Source: an uncultured Acidimicrobiales bacterium
Lineage (GTDB): Bacteria; Actinomycetota; Acidimicrobiia; Acidimicrobiales; SZUA-35
Direction of reading: 5' to 3'
Length of the DNA: 7,476 bases
Assembly (NCBI GenBank): GCA_938028175.1
Contig: CALJAE010000185.1
Span: 1-7,476, forward strand
A program made the position numbers and the translations under genes. Numbering within the stretch: position 1 is the first letter of the stretch; each line of letters opens with the position of its first letter. Below the pieces are notes generated by a model that was not told the DNA's origin, made no database searches, and saw only the letters and a program-made list of their open reading frames with translations. Positions 5,982 to 7,476 of the stretch are shown piece after piece.

Positions 5982-6043
5982 TCTAACAACGGCCGCAAAC
6001 AGTATTGTTCAAACCTGTTTTAGAGAGTCCCTCCCTCTCCGCT
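5982..6043 (+). repeat. R3: tRNA-Ser-3'-end-like attachment repeat, shorter left arm
   Basis: Third direct copy. The 58 nt at 5986-6043 align without gaps to R2 (53 identical) and R1 (49 identical). The core is GAGAG (6023-6027), TCCCTCC (6028-6034), CTCTC (6035-6039). The paired TGTTAGA motifs of R1 and R2 are absent; instead TCTAACA, their reverse complement, lies at 5982-5988, which may be chance. The dyad is AAACAGTATTGTTC. It closes unit 2, just upstream of the fic-merR promoter and 26 bp from the 3' end of the decayed SnoaL-like gene. Confidence 0.75.
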
Positions 6044-6069
6044 GAGAGAACCCTAACCAGTACCGACTC

Positions 6070-6480
6070 TTAGAACTTACCTTGGTTGACTAGCATATTG
6101 CCGCTAGGAAGGGTTTCCATGTTGTCCCAGTGCTCGACAATAAGCCCGTCTTACAGTCGGAAGATATCGAAGACGGCATGGTCCTCGTCACCGATTTGAA
6201 CCAAGCAGTAAGAAACAACGAAGTTGCCTGAACCCAGAATCTTGTAAACATACTTGTACACCATCGGGGTTCCAGCTTCAGCCATTTCCTGCATGAGCTT
6301 GGCCACACCTTCGAGACCATCGCCGGCCAGCGGGTTGTGTTGGATGTAAGTATCTGCACTAATAAATTCGGCAATACGGTCGCCATTACCCTTGACCAAA
6401 ACCTCATCTATAAACTCGGCAACCTTCGCTTTGTTAGATTCGGTTTTATCCAGGTCAACTATTTCAGTCGGGCCAGCGAA
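6070..6480 (-). pseudogene. SnoaL/NTF2-like gene, start lost and one in-frame stop
   Basis: Reading leftwards from 6480 gives a clear SnoaL-like (nuclear transport factor 2 fold) sequence: DLDKTESNKAKVAEFIDEVL, then YIQHNPLAGDGLEG, YKILGSGNF, and AVFDIFRL. A TAA at 6151-6153 interrupts it where a Glu-type residue is normally found, and the same frame resumes with DGLIVEHWDNMETLPSGN and ends NQGKF at TAA 6070-6072. This ending is typical of the family. At the 5' side an in-frame TAA (6481-6483) precedes the homology and no ATG, GTG or TTG lies before it, so the start is gone. Family members are small enzymes or binding proteins of varied function. The gene is almost certainly dead unless the internal stop is a sequencing error. 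It may have been damaged by rearrangement at the island edge. Confidence 0.75.
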
Positions 6481-6925
6481 TTATTGAACATGCCGCTAAG
6501 ACCTGGCGCGTCATCGACTGAACATACCATTCTCCGCTAACTATTCTCTACTCTGCTGGAGCAACTGGATTGTCGATAGCTGCCTGGCGCGCTGAAGCCC
6601 TTGAAGAACAATTAAGGAGTTCAACGCCGAGCTTAAATTCGTTAGCCAATAATTGTTCAACCTCTGCATTTGGTATTGAATCTTGGCGAGAAACGCAAGC
6701 GGCCGCAAATAACCTGAATTCTTTGAAACTTTTTCCGTACCCCGTATTTCCACTGATTTAGCAAGCTTTCACAGGAACAACGGCTATGAAATGCACCGTC
6801 TTTACGACGCCAAACAAAGCATGACCGACGCCAACAACAAACGTTGTTAGCCTTCCGATTGAGAATTGAGATCTTTGTAGCGCTCCCCTTTATTGTGGCC
6901 CGCTACCGGGACAAAACAAGAAAGA
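6481..6925. other. Gene-poor stretch with possible remnants of a decayed gene
   Basis: No intact gene is convincing here. On the + strand a frame open at 6522-6758 (SAGATGLSIAAWRAEALEEQ, then SWRETQAAANNLNSLKLFP) and another at 6713-6850 (RISTDLASFHRNNGYEMHRL, then YDAKQSMTDANNKRC) both read like coding sequence. Neither has a good start, and they overlap in a way that fits one gene C-terminus broken by a frameshift. No family is recognised. At 6833-6848 a weak 6-bp hairpin (AACAAC, 4-nt loop, GTTGTT) follows, covering the second frame's stop codon. TCTCCGCT at 6531-6538 repeats the last 8 nt of the R core. Confidence 0.3.
6866..6896 (+). promoter_or_regulatory. Possible promoter of the BON-domain gene
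   Basis: TTGAGA (6866-6871) and TATTGT (6891-6896) are spaced 19 bp, longer than ideal; a transcript start near 6903 would give a leader of about 30 nt containing AAGAAAG (6918-6924) before ATG 6932. Another TTGAGA lies at 6859-6864. Weak evidence. Confidence 0.3.
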
Positions 6926-6931
6926 ATGATT

Positions 6932-7476
6932 ATGGATCCAAAAGATGGAATGGATGAGGCTGCAGATGCAGGCAAAGATGCAGTAGACAAACTAAAGGGT
7001 ATCGGTGGCGGTGCCGCTGACAAACTCAAGGGTGCTGCCGGAGGCGCAACAGACGCTGTCGGTGGAGCAGGAGCCAAACTAACTGGTGCAGCTGGCGGCG
7101 TCGCTGGCGCAACCGCTGGTGTTACTGGAAGCAAGAAAGGTGGCCTTGGTTGGCTAGGAGCCTTAATCGGAATTCTCTTGATTGGCTTTATAATCTGGTG
7201 GTTGTTTACCCAACTTGGTGGCGACGATGAAGTCGCAACCGATGAAGAGCCTGCAGACACAACCGCAGAAGTAGCAGATGACGATGACTCAGATGATGAA
7301 GGTAGCACTGTCGACGTAGCTGCTCTACAATCTGACGTTGACGGAGCACTAGCTGATTCTGAAGTTGAAGGAGTGACAGCTGTTGTTGCTGAAGATGGTT
7401 CGGTTACTTTGACAGGAAACGTTGCCGAAGACGCTGACAGAACTTCAACGGGTGAAATTGCTGAAGCTGTTGAGGG
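6932..7476 (+). CDS. BON-domain membrane-anchored protein, C-terminus off the window
   Basis: ATG 6932 is preferred over the in-frame ATG 6926 because AAGAAAG lies 7 nt before it and only 1 nt before the other. 181 codons are visible with no stop. Residues 1-70 are Gly/Ala/Lys-rich, low-complexity repeats (DKLKGIGGGAADKLKGAAGG). Residues 73-93 form one membrane helix (GWLGALIGILLIGFIIWWLF). Residues 96-125 are highly acidic (DDDDSDDE). From about 128 a BON-type domain begins (LQSDVDGALADSEVEGVTAV, then EDGSVTLTGNV). The expected topology is a short inner part, one helix and an outward BON domain that binds envelope or lipid. The order helix-BON recalls mycobacterial ArfA (OmpATb), which ends in an OmpA domain; whether one follows cannot be seen. 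Its composition and Asp/Glu richness differ from the island genes, so it is probably the ordinary chromosomal flank. Confidence 0.8.
   Translation, partial: MDPKDGMDEAADAGKDAVDKLKGIGGGAADKLKGAAGGATDAVGGAGAKLTGAAGGVAGATAGVTGSKKGGLGWLGALIGILLIGFIIWWLFTQLGGDDEVATDEEPADTTAEVADDDDSDDEGSTVDVAALQSDVDGALADSEVEGVTAVVAEDGSVTLTGNVAEDADRTSTGEIAEAVE

Noticed and set aside
6090..6407. 105-codon frame on the - strand
   Set aside because: Shadow of the SnoaL-like pseudogene in another frame; Ser/Trp/Thr-rich, without family resemblance.
6700..6710. GGCCGCAAA at 6701-6709 as a further R copy
   Set aside because: Only about 9 nt match and no core follows at the right distance.
6541..6753. 70-codon - strand frame
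   Set aside because: No start signal and no recognisable features; the opposite strand looks more like coding sequence.
6847..7308. 153-codon - strand frame rich in Ser, Ala and Pro
   Set aside because: Antisense shadow of the Gly/Ala/Asp-rich BON-domain gene; the low complexity arises from that gene's codons.

Overview
The window looks like a small accessory island in a bacterial chromosome, most likely actinobacterial. That placement rests on frequent GTG/TTG starts, possible leaderless starts, a Gly/Ala-rich membrane protein with a BON domain like those of Acidimicrobiia and mycobacterial ArfA, and a tRNA-like 3' end with no encoded CCA. It is an inference from style, not from a marker gene.

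The main structural signal is a direct repeat present three times: R1 at 911-985, R2 at 3688-3762, R3 at about 5982-6043. The last 25 nt are identical in all copies and resemble the 3' end of a tRNA-Ser gene. The 33-50 nt to the left are clearly homologous, while the sequence to the right is unrelated from copy to copy. The repeats therefore look like the right-hand ends (attachment sites) of elements stacked at a tRNA-Ser 3' end. They bound two complete units of about 2.8 and 2.3 kb, neither carrying a recombinase.

Layout. Left of R1, a phosphotransferase (APH-like) gene is transcribed leftwards and runs off the window at base 1. Unit 1 (R1 to R2) holds two small + strand genes in toxin-antitoxin-like arrangement (1043-1219, 1225-1533), facing two - strand genes of unknown function: an intact 248-residue protein (2886-3632) and a gene split by a frameshift (2505-2852 plus 1613-2410, about 412 codons if joined). 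Unit 2 (R2 to R3) holds one + strand gene of unknown function (3846-4871) facing a Fic AMP-transferase fused to a MerR-type DNA-binding domain (4920-5909), with a good promoter and a dyad operator candidate. Both units have the same plan: a + strand gene near the left end, - strand gene(s) starting just inside the right end, genes convergent.

Right of R3 lie a decayed SnoaL/NTF2-like gene (6070-6480, start lost, one in-frame stop), about 450 bases of apparent gene debris, and the start of a BON-domain membrane protein (6932 to the edge) that is probably the ordinary chromosomal flank.

Working hypothesis: an array of non-autonomous, cassette-like elements carrying defence- or stress-type cargo (Fic, a possible TA pair, unknown paired genes), mobilised in trans by a recombinase not present here.
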